This document shows, in pieces, positions 7,869 to 17,551 of a stretch of DNA of 64,000 bases. The notes beneath the pieces were generated by a model, which saw only the letters and a program-made list of their open reading frames with translations, made no database searches and had not been told where the DNA came from. Origin of the DNA: Armatimonadota bacterium (GTDB lineage Bacteria; Armatimonadota; UBA5829; DTJY01). The DNA is taken from NCBI GenBank assembly GCA_017993055.1, contig JAGONM010000010.1:44626-108625 (forward strand), written 5' to 3'. Numbering within the stretch: position 1 is the stretch's first letter; each line of letters opens with the position of its first letter. Both the position numbers and the translations under genes were made by a program.

Positions 7869-10800
7869 ATGCCGAAGGCGCCGTTCGTACACCTGCACAC
7901 GCACACCGAGTTCAGCCTCCTCGACGGGGCCTCCCGCATCCCCGACATACTCGACCGGGCCGTCGAAATGGAGATGCCCTCCATGGCGATCACCGACCAC
8001 GGCGTCATGTACGGCAACATCACCTTCTACGGCGAGGCGAAGGCCCGGGGCGTCAAGCCGATCCTCGGCTGTGAGGTCTACGTCGCGCCGCGGACCAGGT
8101 TCGACAAGGACTCGAAACTCGACAGGGACCAGCACCACCTGGTCCTCCTGGCCGAGTCGGAGAAGGGCTACAAGAACCTCATCAAGCTCGTGAGCCTCGC
8201 GTACTCGGAGGGCTTCTACTACAAGCCGCGCGTGGACAAGGAACTCCTTGCCCGGTACCACGAAGACCTGATCGCGCTGACCGGGTGCCTGGGCGGCGAG
8301 ATACCGTACTGGATCATGCGGAACGACCTCGGCCGGGCGGAGCGATCGCTCGCTGAGTACGTCGAGATATTCGGCCGCGACGGCATATACCTCGAACTCC
8401 AGGAGCACGGCCTTCCCGAGCAGAAACAGGTCAACGAAGGACTGATCAGCCTCGCCGGGACGACGGGCCTCAAACTCGTGGCGACGAACGACATCCACTA
8501 CACGGCCCGCGCGGACTCGGCGGCCCACGAGGTTCTGCTCTGCATCCAGACCGGACACACGCTGACCGATCCGAAGCGGCTGAGCTTCGGATCGCAGGAG
8601 TTCTACATGAAGTCGCCCGAGGAGATGGCGGCCCTGTTCGGAAGCATCCCCGGCGCGCTGGAGCACACGCTCGAGATAGCCGAGCGGTGCGACCTTCAGT
8701 TCGATTTCAGCAGCACCAAGCTCCCCGATCCCGGCATTCCCGCCGGGGCCGATCCGTGCGACCACATGCGCGAGGAGGCGCGGCGCGGCCTCGCCGAGCG
8801 GATGGGCGGCTCGATCCCGGGCGACTACGAGAGGCAGCTCGAGTACGAGTGCGGGATCATCGGGCAGTGCGGGTTCGCCACATACATGATGATCGTGCGC
8901 GACTTCACCGATTTCGCTCGGCGTCAGGGGATCTTCGTCGGCGTCAGGGGGTCGGCCGCGGGGAGCATCGTCTGCTACGGACTCGGCATCACGGACGTGG
9001 ACCCGATCGAGTACGGCCTCACCTTCGAGCGGTTCCTGAACCCCGAGCGCATCGAGATGCCCGACGTTGACCTCGACATCCAGGACGACCGCCGGGACGA
9101 TCTGATCCGGTACGTCATTGACAAATACGGCCGCGAGCGCGTCGGGCAGATCGCGACGTTCGGCAGCCTGAAGGCCCGAGCCGCCATCCGCGACTGCGGG
9201 CGCGCCCTGGGAGTCGAGCTTCCCGAGGTGGACCGCATCGCCAAGATGATCCCGACGGTGCCCGTCGGCGTCACCATTGACCAGGCGATGAAAATGAACC
9301 CCGAGCTGCATGACGCCTACAATCGCGACCCGAACGCGCGGACCCTCATTGACACCGCCCGGACGCTGGAGGGCCTCAACCGCAACTCCGGGGTCCATGC
9401 CGCGGGCGTGCTGATCTCCGACAGTCCGCTGACCGACCACGTGCCGGTGGAGTCGAAGGAAAAGGGCGAAGCGGTCGCTCAGCTCGCGAAGAAGGACGTC
9501 GCGAAGATCGGCCTCGTGAAGATGGACTTCCTGGGCCTGGCGAACCTCACGATCCTCGCGGAGGCCGTCAAGAAGGTCAGGGAGTGCCGGGGCGAGGAGA
9601 TTGATATCCTCAACATCCCGCTCGACGACCGGAAGACCTTCGAGATGCTCGGGCGCGGCGACACGAACGGCGTCTTCCAGCTCGAAAGCGCCGGCATGCG
9701 GCAGAACGTCATTGACCTCAAGCCGACCTCGGTACGGGAACTCGCGGCCATAATCGCCCTGTACCGACCGGGCCCCATGGGGGCCATCCCGGACTTCGTG
9801 CGGGGTAAGTCCGACAGGGACAAGGTCTCATATCTCCACCCGGATCTCGAGCCGATACTGGACGAGACCTACGGAGTCATCACCTATCAGGATCAGGTGC
9901 TGCGGATCGTGTGCGCGATGGCCGGCTTCACGCTCGGCCAGGCGGACGTCCTGCGCAAGGCGATGTCGAGCAAAGACCCTGAGAAGATGCACGAGGTCCG
10001 CGTGAAGTTCCTCGAAGGCGCGAAGAATCGAGGCGTGGATGAGGATGTCGCGGCGAAGATCTACGAGCAGATCGAGCCGTTTGCGGGCTACGGGTTCAAC
10101 AAGGCCCACGCGGTCTGCTACGCCTTCGTCGCCTACCGAACGGCCTATATGAAGGCCAACTACCCGGTGGAGTACTACTCCGCGCTCCTCTCGGCCAACA
10201 TGGACGACAAGGACAAACTGGCCATGTACGTCGAGGACTGCAAGCGGTTCGGCATCAAGGTCCAGCCGCCGGACGTCAATACCGGCAGCGCGGAGTTCGA
10301 CGTGCGCGACGGCGCGATCTGCTTCGGGCTGGCAGCCGTGAAGGGGCTCGGCCGCGCGGCGATAGACGCGGTCCTCGCGGCCCGGAGCGAAGGCGGCCCG
10401 TTCAAGTCGCTCCACGAGTTCTGCCGACGCGTCTGCGACACAATCGTCACCCGGAGCGCGGTCGAGAGCCTGATAAAGTGCGGCGCGTTCGACTCGATCA
10501 ACAAGAACCGCGCTCAGCTGCTCTTCGTCCTCGACGACGCGATGGGCATGGCGCTTCGGGCTCAGAGGGACAGGAAGGCCGGCCAGCACTCCCTGTTCGG
10601 CGGCATTGATTCCGCCGAGGACTCCGGGGACAGCCTCGAGCCGAAGACGCTCCCCCAGGTGAAGCCGATGTCGCGCGACGAACAGCTTGCCTTTGAGAAG
10701 GACCTGCTCGGGCTGTACGTCTCGGATCACCCGCTCGCCCAGTTCCAGGAGAGGTTCGCCGCGTTCGTCACCGCCACGAGCGACAAGATCAGGGAGATGG

Positions 10801-11342
10801 CCGACAAGCAGGAGGTAGTGATCGCCGGCGTGATCTCCCGCATGCGCAAGCACTTCACCAAGAAGAACAACGAGCCGATGGTCTTCCTCACTATCGAGGA
10901 CCTGACCGGCTCGGTGGACGTCACCGCGTTCCCCCAGGTCTACAACGACTACAGGGACGTGATCGCGCAGGACGCGGTCGTCGTCGTGCGGGGGAGGACG
11001 AACCACCGCGAGCGGCCCGGCGCTGACGGCGAGACGACCTGCGAGATCGGGATCATCTGCGAGTCGATCCAGGCGCTCGGGAACGGCAAGAACGGCAACG
11101 GAAACGGCTCCGGCGTCAAGTGCGTGACCATACAGCTCGCCAGGTCCGACCGCGAGAAGCTGAAACTGCTGAAGGGCATCTTTTCCAAGCACTCCGGCGA
11201 GAGCCCGGTCTACTTCGTCGTGACCGCCGGCGGGAGGCCGACGAAGGTCTCCGCCGAGTCGAAGGTCGAGCCGTCCCCTAAGCTCATCCAGGAGATCGAG
11301 AAGGTCCTCGGCAAGGAAGCGGTGACGGTGGAGCAGGGATAG
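7869..11342 (+). CDS. dnaE: DNA polymerase III alpha subunit
   Basis: An 1157-aa replicative polymerase of DnaE type. The N-terminal PHP domain is clear (HLHTHTEFSLLDGASR, H8/H10/H12). The catalytic palm aspartates lie in PDVDLDIQDDRRD (D399, D401, D403). The GVRGSAAGS motif, the finger region and the helix-hairpin-helix region (GYGFNKAHAVCYA) follow. An OB fold (VVIAGVISRMRKHFTKKNN) and a poorly conserved C-terminus close the protein. There is no 3'-5' exonuclease insertion of the PolC kind. ATG 7869 matches the family start and has GGGAAAG upstream; an upstream in-frame ATG at 7770 lies near the divergent tRNA promoter and is unlikely. Confidence 0.96.
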   Translation: MPKAPFVHLHTHTEFSLLDGASRIPDILDRAVEMEMPSMAITDHGVMYGNITFYGEAKARGVKPILGCEVYVAPRTRFDKDSKLDRDQHHLVLLAESEKGYKNLIKLVSLAYSEGFYYKPRVDKELLARYHEDLIALTGCLGGEIPYWIMRNDLGRAERSLAEYVEIFGRDGIYLELQEHGLPEQKQVNEGLISLAGTTGLKLVATNDIHYTARADSAAHEVLLCIQTGHTLTDPKRLSFGSQEFYMKSPEEMAALFGSIPGALEHTLEIAERCDLQFDFSSTKLPDPGIPAGADPCDHMREEARRGLAERMGGSIPGDYERQLEYECGIIGQCGFATYMMIVRDFTDFARRQGIFVGVRGSAAGSIVCYGLGITDVDPIEYGLTFERFLNPERIEMPDVDLDIQDDRRDDLIRYVIDKYGRERVGQIATFGSLKARAAIRDCGRALGVELPEVDRIAKMIPTVPVGVTIDQAMKMNPELHDAYNRDPNARTLIDTARTLEGLNRNSGVHAAGVLISDSPLTDHVPVESKEKGEAVAQLAKKDVAKIGLVKMDFLGLANLTILAEAVKKVRECRGEEIDILNIPLDDRKTFEMLGRGDTNGVFQLESAGMRQNVIDLKPTSVRELAAIIALYRPGPMGAIPDFVRGKSDRDKVSYLHPDLEPILDETYGVITYQDQVLRIVCAMAGFTLGQADVLRKAMSSKDPEKMHEVRVKFLEGAKNRGVDEDVAAKIYEQIEPFAGYGFNKAHAVCYAFVAYRTAYMKANYPVEYYSALLSANMDDKDKLAMYVEDCKRFGIKVQPPDVNTGSAEFDVRDGAICFGLAAVKGLGRAAIDAVLAARSEGGPFKSLHEFCRRVCDTIVTRSAVESLIKCGAFDSINKNRAQLLFVLDDAMGMALRAQRDRKAGQHSLFGGIDSAEDSGDSLEPKTLPQVKPMSRDEQLAFEKDLLGLYVSDHPLAQFQERFAAFVTATSDKIREMADKQEVVIAGVISRMRKHFTKKNNEPMVFLTIEDLTGSVDVTAFPQVYNDYRDVIAQDAVVVVRGRTNHRERPGADGETTCEIGIICESIQALGNGKNGNGNGSGVKCVTIQLARSDREKLKLLKGIFSKHSGESPVYFVVTAGGRPTKVSAESKVEPSPKLIQEIEKVLGKEAVTVEQG

Positions 11343-11361
11343 TTGCGTACGGAATACTGAT

Positions 11362-11546
11362 TCCCCCTCGCCCTGAGAGCGAGGGGAAGTCACTCATCAT
11401 CCCCCCTCCCCTGAGAGGGAGGGGGTCAGGGGGAGGGGTTTGAGGCGTCCGGCCGAACCGAACCCCCCTCCCCGGCCCTCCCCCTCACAGGGGGGAGGGA
11501 GTGAGTATTCCCCCTCCCCTGAGAGGGAGGGGGCCAGGGGGAGGGG
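11362..11546. repeat. G-rich palindromic repeats upstream of the DUF559 gene
   Basis: Several copies of palindromic CCCCTCCCCTGAGAGGGAGGGG-type sequence, including CCCTCGCCCTGAGAGCGAGGG, occur between dnaE and the DUF559 gene. Related copies follow that gene at 11922-11961. The last copy supplies GAGGGG at 11541-11546, which serves as the ribosome-binding site of the DUF559 gene. Confidence 0.8.
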
Positions 11547-11554
11547 CGTGCCAC

Positions 11555-11911
11555 GTGAGGCATTACGACAGGGACCTGGTCCTGCGTGCAAGGCAGCTTC
11601 GCTCGGGCGCAACCTCCGCTGAGAACATCCTCTGGCAGAAGCTTCGGCGCAAGCAGATCAACGGCAGGAGGTTTCGGAGGCAGCAGCCGATCGGACCATT
11701 CGTCGTAGACTTCTACTGCCCGGAACTCACAATCGCAATCGAACTCGATGGTGACTCGCACGGCGGTAAGGAGTCGCAGGATAAATCGCGGCAGGAGTTC
11801 CTGGAGGCGCAAGGTCTAGCCGTGCTGAGGTTCTGGAATTCCGATGTCTGGCAGAACCTCGACGGCGTGTTGCAGACCATATACTCTGCGTGCGGCCGCG
11901 AGCCGGAGTGA
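11555..11911 (+). CDS. DUF559 / Vsr-like endonuclease-fold protein
   Basis: A 118-aa protein with the DUF559 pattern: ARQLRSGATSAENILWQKLR, FRRQQPIGPFVVDFYCPEL, AIELDGDSH and a terminal VLRFWNSDVWQNLDGVLQTI. The fold is that of very-short-patch-repair-like nucleases, with D (VVDFYCP) and E/D (IELDGDSH) in active-site positions. The biological role of the family is unknown. The start is GTG 11555, with GAGGGG 8 nt upstream; longer forms translate the repeat itself (PPPLRGRGPGGG) and are unlikely. It is enclosed by the same G-rich repeat on both sides. Confidence 0.82.
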   Translation: MRHYDRDLVLRARQLRSGATSAENILWQKLRRKQINGRRFRRQQPIGPFVVDFYCPELTIAIELDGDSHGGKESQDKSRQEFLEAQGLAVLRFWNSDVWQNLDGVLQTIYSACGREPE

Positions 11912-11921
11912 ACGCGCCTCA

Positions 11922-11961
11922 TCCCCCCTCCCCAGCCCTCCCCCTCAGAGGGGGGAGGGAG
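11922..11961. repeat. G-rich palindromic repeat downstream of the DUF559 gene
   Basis: CCCCCCTCCCCAGCCCTCCCCCTCAGAGGGGGGAGGGAGT-type sequence, nearly the same as a copy at about 11463-11502, so the DUF559 gene is bracketed by related repeats. Confidence 0.75.
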
Positions 11962-11973
11962 TACCGCTTCCGG

Positions 11974-12002
11974 TTGACAACCCCATCGCCCCGCGCTAGA
12001 CT
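11974..12002 (+). promoter_or_regulatory. Promoter of the amidase gene
   Basis: TTGACA (11974-11979), 17-bp spacer, TAGACT (11997-12002), 30 bp before the ATG at 12033. Confidence 0.7.
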
Positions 12003-12032
12003 GGCGGCAACGACCCTTGGAAGGAACTCCTC

Positions 12033-13205
12033 ATGAAGACCGCCTGTTTCGCCCTGATGCTTCTACTGACCGCCAACGCCGCCCGCGCGGGAGCGCTCGC
12101 CGGGAAGTCCATGACCCTGTCGCCCGGCCACGGCCTCGTGTGGAACGGCAAGGAATACGGCACCCAGCGGCCCATCACGTGCGGCGGCGAACTCCGCGCG
12201 GAGGACGATCGGAACGTCGAGCACGCGGCGTGGCTCGAGACGTACCTGCGGAACGACGGCATGACCGTGCACACCATGCGCTGCACGGACAAGAACTACG
12301 GCGACCACCCCAGCGGCAATCCCTGGTGGCGGATGGCCTCGGTCTACTGGCTCGAGCACAAGGGCTACCCGTGTACCGTCTGGGGCAGCCTCTCGGACTG
12401 CCAGACATCATCCGGGGAGAGCGAATGGAACGATGACGTCCGCGCCCGCCCGCTCGCCTCGAACCAGGACAAGACCGACATCTACATCTCGGTCCACACG
12501 AACGCGTCGTCCGGCCACTGCGAGGGCCCGAACTGCCCGACCGGCTCCGTTATGTACTACGACTGCGGGAGATCGCACGCGGAATGGTGCGACGGCAGCC
12601 GAAGGCTGGGCGAGATGGCCAACAGCGCGATGATCGATGCCATCCACCACGGTATACCGATGCCCGAGTGGAAGGACCGTGGCGTCGCCGACTCGAACGG
12701 CCGATTCGGCGAGATCCGCATCCCCGAGCGCCCGGCGGTCCTGCTCGAACTCGGCTTCCACGACAGCTGCGACACGGACGTGCTCAACCTGAAGGACGAC
12801 TTCTTCCGGTGCGCGGCGATGTGGGGGCTGTACAAGGGCGTCTGCGACTACTTCGGCGTCGCGCCGACCAGGGACTTCTACTCGAGCGAACTCGTGAGCC
12901 ACACGATCCCGAACAGCATGGCGCCGGGCGAAACGAAATCGGCCAGCATTACGTTCAGGAATATGGGCGTGCTCTGGAACGAGGAGCGCGGGTTCAAACT
13001 CGGGGCGCTGGGCGGCTCCGACCCGTTCGCGGACGCCCTCTATCAGGACGTGATCGCTGAAGTCGGCCCGAACGGGACGGTGACGTTCACCTTCGACCTG
13101 ACCGCGCCCAACGAGCCGGGGTTCTACGCGTCGGGCTGGCGGATGATCCGCGAGGGCGGGCCCTGGTTCGGCGACGTGGCCGTCTCGGCGGTGAGGGTCC
13201 GCTAA
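12033..13205 (+). CDS. Secreted N-acetylmuramoyl-L-alanine amidase (Amidase_3)
   Basis: A 390-aa exported protein (signal peptide about residues 1-19, ANAARAG). The Amidase_3 zinc ligands and catalytic residues are visible: H in LSPGHG, E in HAAWLETYL, H in YISVHTNAS and E in AVLLELGFH. The enzyme cuts the amide bond between muramic acid and L-Ala in peptidoglycan. Residues about 285-390 form an extra beta-sandwich-like domain (SMAPGETKSASITFRNMG) common in secreted proteins. It has its own promoter and a GGAAGGA ribosome-binding site. Confidence 0.85.
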   Translation: MKTACFALMLLLTANAARAGALAGKSMTLSPGHGLVWNGKEYGTQRPITCGGELRAEDDRNVEHAAWLETYLRNDGMTVHTMRCTDKNYGDHPSGNPWWRMASVYWLEHKGYPCTVWGSLSDCQTSSGESEWNDDVRARPLASNQDKTDIYISVHTNASSGHCEGPNCPTGSVMYYDCGRSHAEWCDGSRRLGEMANSAMIDAIHHGIPMPEWKDRGVADSNGRFGEIRIPERPAVLLELGFHDSCDTDVLNLKDDFFRCAAMWGLYKGVCDYFGVAPTRDFYSSELVSHTIPNSMAPGETKSASITFRNMGVLWNEERGFKLGALGGSDPFADALYQDVIAEVGPNGTVTFTFDLTAPNEPGFYASGWRMIREGGPWFGDVAVSAVRVR

Positions 13206-13231
13206 GATGTAGTCCGAATGGAGGCCGTGAG

Positions 13232-13810
13232 ATGAGAAACGTCTTGTGGGCCGTGTGCGGCGTAATCATCGTCCTTGTTCTTGCCGCGGTTCTGTTTCCC
13301 TTCTCCGTACACGATGGCGGTCGTCCGTCGCTCTCGACACAGTGCATGCGGAATCTCAGCAAGCTGGGCATGGCGACTGAGATGTACATGTCCGAGCATG
13401 ATTACCGCTTCCCTCCGGTGAAGACCTGGAACGATGCTCTGAAAGAGCCTCTGACACGGATCTCCCGGTCGCCCAGTGACACCGACAAGCTGTTCATATG
13501 CCCTTCAGAGGTGAACGACCGGAGCGCGCCCTCCTACGCCGTGAACGCTCGGCTCGATGGGCTATCCGAGCGCGACGTAGCCGATCCTACATACACGGTG
13601 CGCTACTTCGAGTCGATGCCCGGCCGCAACCTCCACGGAGGCCCCGAGCTTTTCCCGCCGGAACCGAGGCATGAGATGGGATACGCGGTCTGCTACGCGG
13701 ACGGCCATGTAGGATTCGTGCCGAAGTCCGAGATCGGCAAGCTGAAGTGGGAGCCGCAGTCCGCCAAACCGCGCTCAACCGAGAGACCTCCTGTAGGGCC
13801 GGGCGGTTGA
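13232..13810 (+). CDS. Pseudopilin-like exported protein with C-terminal DG motif
   Basis: A 192-aa protein with one N-terminal membrane helix (residues 5-24), the segment CMRNLSKLGMATEMYMSEHDYRFPP, and a C-terminal GYAVCYADGHVGFVP. This resembles the DUF1559/H-X9-DG proteins abundant in planctomycetes and armatimonads, whose function is unknown. GGAGG precedes the start by 8 nt. The stop codon (13808-13810) falls inside a dispersed hairpin repeat that begins at 13801, so the last few residues (GPGG) are encoded by or next to the repeat, and the original C-terminus may have been altered. Confidence 0.75.
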   Translation: MRNVLWAVCGVIIVLVLAAVLFPFSVHDGGRPSLSTQCMRNLSKLGMATEMYMSEHDYRFPPVKTWNDALKEPLTRISRSPSDTDKLFICPSEVNDRSAPSYAVNARLDGLSERDVADPTYTVRYFESMPGRNLHGGPELFPPEPRHEMGYAVCYADGHVGFVPKSEIGKLKWEPQSAKPRSTERPPVGPGG

Positions 13811-13934
13811 AACCGCGGCAACGAAGGCACGAAGTGTCCCTGCGGACACTGGGAGGCCGTTGAACGGCTCCCCTGGGGTTCCAGTCCACGGAGGTGGACT
13901 TCGTGCCTTCGTTGCCGTGACTTCAGTCGCCCGG
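13801..13934. repeat. Dispersed copy of the RAYT hairpin repeat (inner part inverted)
   Basis: A single copy of the 5199/6087 repeat family. It opens GGGCGGTTGAAACCGC and ends GACTTCAGTCGCCCGG, with a perfect 19-bp outer stem (GGCAACGAAGGCACGAAGT paired with its complement before GCCGTGAC). Inside are the GTGTCC hairpin first and the GTCCAC hairpin second, the reverse of the order in the arrays. The remaining 13935-14076 holds no gene. Confidence 0.85.
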
Positions 13935-14076
13935 ATGCTGAACTTGCTTGCATTCCCCTCGCACATCTGGGTATAACTATCCCAGCACATGGAAAAGACA
14001 GAACTGCCGATAACGGCTATGGCATGCTCGCACCGGGCGATCGGGGCGAGTCGGTGTTTTCGAACGGAGTGGTGAA

Positions 14077-14355
14077 ATGAGCGAAGACGAGAAGGTGCGC
14101 GTCGAGGTCGGCGGCGGGTCGGTCAACGTGACGGGCGAGAAGGGCGAGCAGGTTCACGTCGGCCCCGGCGGGGTCTACGTCAAGGACAAGGACTCGGAGG
14201 TCAGGGTGAACTGGACCGGCGTCCGCGTGCGGGATGGCGAGACGAACATTGACATCAGCGTGTGGAAGCCGCTGGTGTGCTGCGGCGTCGCGGCGATCGT
14301 GTTCATCGCGATCCTGACTGCCGTGGTGGTGAGTATAGTGAAGTACTTGATGTAG
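14077..14355 (+). CDS. Small membrane protein of unknown function
   Basis: A 92-aa protein that I do not recognise. Residues 1-62 are hydrophilic with alternating valines and glycines ([18 protein letters not shown] and similar), suggesting stacked short beta strands. Residues 65-90 form one transmembrane helix with CC at its start. GGAG lies about 8 nt before the ATG. It ends 10 nt before the copper ATPase, so the two may form one transcript; a role alongside the ATPase is possible but unsupported by similarity. Confidence 0.65.
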   Translation: MSEDEKVRVEVGGGSVNVTGEKGEQVHVGPGGVYVKDKDSEVRVNWTGVRVRDGETNIDISVWKPLVCCGVAAIVFIAILTAVVVSIVKYLM

Positions 14356-14365
14356 AGCGACCTGC

Positions 14366-16783
14366 ATGGAAAAGATTGATCTCCCCGTCACCGGTATGAC
14401 GTGCGCGCACTGCGCCGCGCGGATCGAGAAGGGCCTCCAGGGATTGGAGGGGGTCGAGTCCGCCGTCGTCAGCTTCGCGACCGAGCGGGCGACGGTCACC
14501 TTCGACCCCGGCGTGGTCAGCGTCGAACAGATCATCCAACTCATCCGCGACACCGGCTACGACGTCGCGGCCGAGCAGATGACGCTCCCCGTCGAGGGGA
14601 TGACCTGCGCCTCATGCGCCGCCAAAATCGAGCAGGTCCTCAACAAGCTCGACGGCGTGACCTCCGCGGCCGTGAACCTCGCCACCGAGCGCGTTACGAT
14701 CGACTACATCCCCGCCGTCATCTCGCCCGACGAGTTCAAGCGGATGATCGAGGAACTCGGATACACCGTTCCTGATGAGCAGATCGAGGCCCCGGACCGC
14801 GAGCGACTCACCCGCGAGGCGGCGTACCGGACGCTGCTAACCAAGACCGTCGTGTGCGCCATCATCACCGTCCCGATCGTGATCGGGAGCCTGACCGGCA
14901 TGCTTCCTGCGTGGCTGCTGTGGGTCCTCGCGACACCGGTCCAGTTCTGGGGCGGCCGGCAGTTCTACAACGGCGCAATCGCCGCCGCGAGACACCGCAC
15001 GACCGACATGAACACGCTGATCGCGGTCGGCAGTTCGGCGGCGTACTTCTACAGCGTCGGGGTGATCCTATTCCCCGGCTTCTTCGCCCATGCGAAAGGC
15101 ATCGAAGCCGCGCTCTATTTCGACACGTCGGCGGTCATCATCACGCTCATCCTCTTCGGCCGGCTGCTCGAACTCCGGGCGCGCGGGCGGACCTCGGAGG
15201 CGATCCGGCGCCTCATCGGCCTCCAGCCGAAGACCGCGCGAGTTGTCCGCGACGATCAGGAGTCGGACATCCCGGTCGAGCAGGTGCAGGTCGGCGACAT
15301 CATCATCGTCCGGCCCGGCGAGAAGATCCCGGTCGATGGAGTCGTCGTAGACGGGCGCTCGGCGGTCGATGAGTCGATGATCTCCGGCGAGCCGATCCCC
15401 GTCACCAAGCAGGAGGGCGATGAGGTCATCGGCGCGACGATCAACAAGACCGGCAGCTTCCGTTTCCGCGCGACCCGCGTCGGGAAGGACACGACCCTCG
15501 CGCAGATCATCAAGCTGGTCGAGCAGGCGCAGGGCTCGAAGGCGCCGATCCAGCGGCTGGCGGATGTGATCGCGAGCTACTTCGTCCCGACTGTCATCGG
15601 GATCGCTATACTGACCTTCATCGTCTGGCTCGCATTCGGACCGCAGCCGGCGTTCAACTACGCGCTCCTCAGCTTCGTGGCCGTGCTGATCGTCGCGTGT
15701 CCCTGCGCGCTCGGGCTGGCGACCCCGACGGCGATCATGGTCGGGACCGGCAAGGGCGCGGAGAACGGCGTGCTGATCAAGAGTGGCGGGGCCCTGGAGA
15801 CGGCGCACCGGCTGAATGCGATCGTGCTCGACAAGACCGGCACGCTCACGGAGGGAAAGCCGGTCGTGACTGATATCGTTCCGATCGATATGGATGAGGC
15901 CGAACTCCTCCGGCTGGCCGCATCCGCCGAACGGGTCTCGGAGCATCCGCTCGGCGAAGCAATCGTCCGCGCCGCCGAGGAGCGCGGGATCGAGACGGTT
16001 GCCCCGACCGAGTTCGACTCGGTGACCGGGGCGGGCATCCGCGCCACGGTTGATGGGCATGAGGTGCTGGTCGGGAATCAGAAACTGATGTCCCATTCGT
16101 CCCATGAGTCCTATCAGTCCCATGGGACCGATGAGACCTATGAGACGTATGCTGCTCAGGGCAAGACCCCCGTCTTCGTCGCGATAGACGGCAAGCCCGC
16201 CGGGGTGATCGCCATCGCCGACACGCTCAAGGCGCACTCGTCCGATGCCGTTCGGGCGCTGCGGGATATGGGCCTCGAGGTCGTCATGATCACCGGCGAC
16301 CACCGGCAGACGGCGGAGGCGATCGCGCATCAGGCGGGCATCGAGCGCGTCATGGCCGAGGTGCTCCCTCAGCAGAAGGCCGAGGCGGTGAAGTCGCTCC
16401 AGGATGAGGGCAAGGTCACGGCGATGGTCGGCGACGGGATCAACGACGCCCCGGCGCTCGCACAGGCGGACATCGGGATCGCGATTGGCACCGGCACCGA
16501 CGTGGCGATGGAGACGGCGGACGTCACGCTGATCAGTGGCGACCTCCGCGCGGTGGTGACGGCGATCGCCTTGAGCAGGGCCACGATGCGCACGATCCGC
16601 CGGAACCTTTTCTGGGCGTTCTTCTACAATGTGATCCTCATCCCGGTCGCGGCGGGGGTGCTCTATCCGCTCTTCGGCGTCTTCCTCGACCCGATGTGGG
16701 CGGCGGGCGCGATGGCGCTCAGCTCGGTCTCGGTCGTCAGCAACTCCCTCCGCCTAAGGCGCTTCCGTCCGTCCACTTTGTAA
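14366..16783 (+). CDS. copA: Copper-translocating P1B-type ATPase
   Basis: An 805-aa heavy-metal ATPase. Two N-terminal HMA domains carry CxxC (C13/C16 in MTCAHC, and MTCASC about residues 80-86). The membrane metal site is CPC (C445-P446-C447), the phosphorylated aspartate is D489 (DKTGTLT), and the hinge is [13 protein letters not shown] with two CxxC domains points to Cu(I) export. Odd feature: residues about 575-596 in the nucleotide-binding domain are a low-complexity [19 protein letters not shown] stretch encoded by a dispersed DNA repeat, inserted without breaking the frame. A weak ribosome-binding site and the 10-nt gap suggest coupling to the small membrane gene. Confidence 0.93.
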   Translation: MEKIDLPVTGMTCAHCAARIEKGLQGLEGVESAVVSFATERATVTFDPGVVSVEQIIQLIRDTGYDVAAEQMTLPVEGMTCASCAAKIEQVLNKLDGVTSAAVNLATERVTIDYIPAVISPDEFKRMIEELGYTVPDEQIEAPDRERLTREAAYRTLLTKTVVCAIITVPIVIGSLTGMLPAWLLWVLATPVQFWGGRQFYNGAIAAARHRTTDMNTLIAVGSSAAYFYSVGVILFPGFFAHAKGIEAALYFDTSAVIITLILFGRLLELRARGRTSEAIRRLIGLQPKTARVVRDDQESDIPVEQVQVGDIIIVRPGEKIPVDGVVVDGRSAVDESMISGEPIPVTKQEGDEVIGATINKTGSFRFRATRVGKDTTLAQIIKLVEQAQGSKAPIQRLADVIASYFVPTVIGIAILTFIVWLAFGPQPAFNYALLSFVAVLIVACPCALGLATPTAIMVGTGKGAENGVLIKSGGALETAHRLNAIVLDKTGTLTEGKPVVTDIVPIDMDEAELLRLAASAERVSEHPLGEAIVRAAEERGIETVAPTEFDSVTGAGIRATVDGHEVLVGNQKLMSHSSHESYQSHGTDETYETYAAQGKTPVFVAIDGKPAGVIAIADTLKAHSSDAVRALRDMGLEVVMITGDHRQTAEAIAHQAGIERVMAEVLPQQKAEAVKSLQDEGKVTAMVGDGINDAPALAQADIGIAIGTGTDVAMETADVTLISGDLRAVVTAIALSRATMRTIRRNLFWAFFYNVILIPVAAGVLYPLFGVFLDPMWAAGAMALSSVSVVSNSLRLRRFRPSTL
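16090..16152. repeat. Dispersed repeat inserted in frame within copA
   Basis: About 63 bp built on CCCATGGGAC with TCCCATGAGTCC and GATGAGACCTATG flanks. Similar sequence (CAGGTCCCATGGGACGC, then GATGAGACCTATG) lies between kdgK and dppA at about 41341-41411. Confidence 0.7.
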
Positions 16784-16860
16784 CCGCCGATGAACGCGGA
16801 TGTACGCTGATTCGGAGTGCGGAAGCGGAGTTCTGACGGAGTTCTCGCCACGGCAGGCGG

Positions 16861-16931
16861 TCGTCATGCTGAACTTGGTTCAGCATCCATCCGGAAGATT
16901 CTGGATCCTGAGTCGAGTTCAGGATGACGCG
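16861..16931. repeat. Dispersed CATGCTGAAC...GTTCAGGATGAC palindromic repeat
   Basis: GTCATGCTGAACTTGGTTCAGCATCC is followed by GGATCCTGAGTCGAGTTCAGGATGAC, two palindromes facing each other. It is the same family as 2697-2766 and 19286-19312. The rest of 16784-16990 shows no gene. Confidence 0.7.
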
Positions 16932-16990
16932 CGACAGTTTTCGGCAGGCAAAAACGGCCGCGCGCGGCGTCTATGTAAGTGGAGAGGACG

Positions 16991-17551
16991 ATGGACGACG
17001 CCGACGCACAGGTCTCGATGAGTATCGGAGCGACAGCGGTGCGCGATCATGCGGACAGGGAAACGGCGCTGGAGGACGCGTACGACGAGTACGCGCTCTC
17101 CCTATACCGATACGCGCTCTCGATTCTCGGTTCGGCCGACGATGCCGAGGACGCGGTGCAGGAGGTCTTTATCCGGCTCGCCCGGGACCGCAAACTCCTG
17201 CGCAGAGCCCGGAGCGTCAAGGCCTACCTGCTGACCGCCGCACGCAACTCCGCCTACAGCATACTCCGCGCCCGACGCTGTCGCGACTGGCTGACCGAGG
17301 ACCTGCGGTGGGATTCGCATCCGCCCGCCTCGGGCGTCGCGGAATCCGTCGTCCAATCTAACGCGCTGCGCGAGGCGCTTGCCGAACTCCCGGTCGAACA
17401 GCGCGAGGTGCTCGTGCTGAAGGCATACGAGGGGCTGACGTTTCGGGAGATCGCCCAGGTGTCCGGCGCTTCCGTGAGCACGGTCACGAGCCGGTACCAG
17501 TACGGGATCGCCAGGCTGAGGCGCGCGCTGGGGGAGGACCAGGATGGATGA
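16991..17551 (+). CDS. ECF-type RNA polymerase sigma factor
   Basis: A 186-aa sigma-70 family factor with only regions 2 and 4. Region 2 is in YALSLYRYALSILGSADDAEDAVQEVFIRLAR. Region 4 is in LAELPVEQREVLVLKAYEGLTFREIAQVSGASVSTVTSRYQYGIARLRR. The start ATG 16991 has GGAGAGG at 16981-16987. Its end overlaps the next gene by 8 nt, the usual layout of an ECF factor with its membrane regulator. Confidence 0.9.
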   Translation: MDDADAQVSMSIGATAVRDHADRETALEDAYDEYALSLYRYALSILGSADDAEDAVQEVFIRLARDRKLLRRARSVKAYLLTAARNSAYSILRARRCRDWLTEDLRWDSHPPASGVAESVVQSNALREALAELPVEQREVLVLKAYEGLTFREIAQVSGASVSTVTSRYQYGIARLRRALGEDQDG

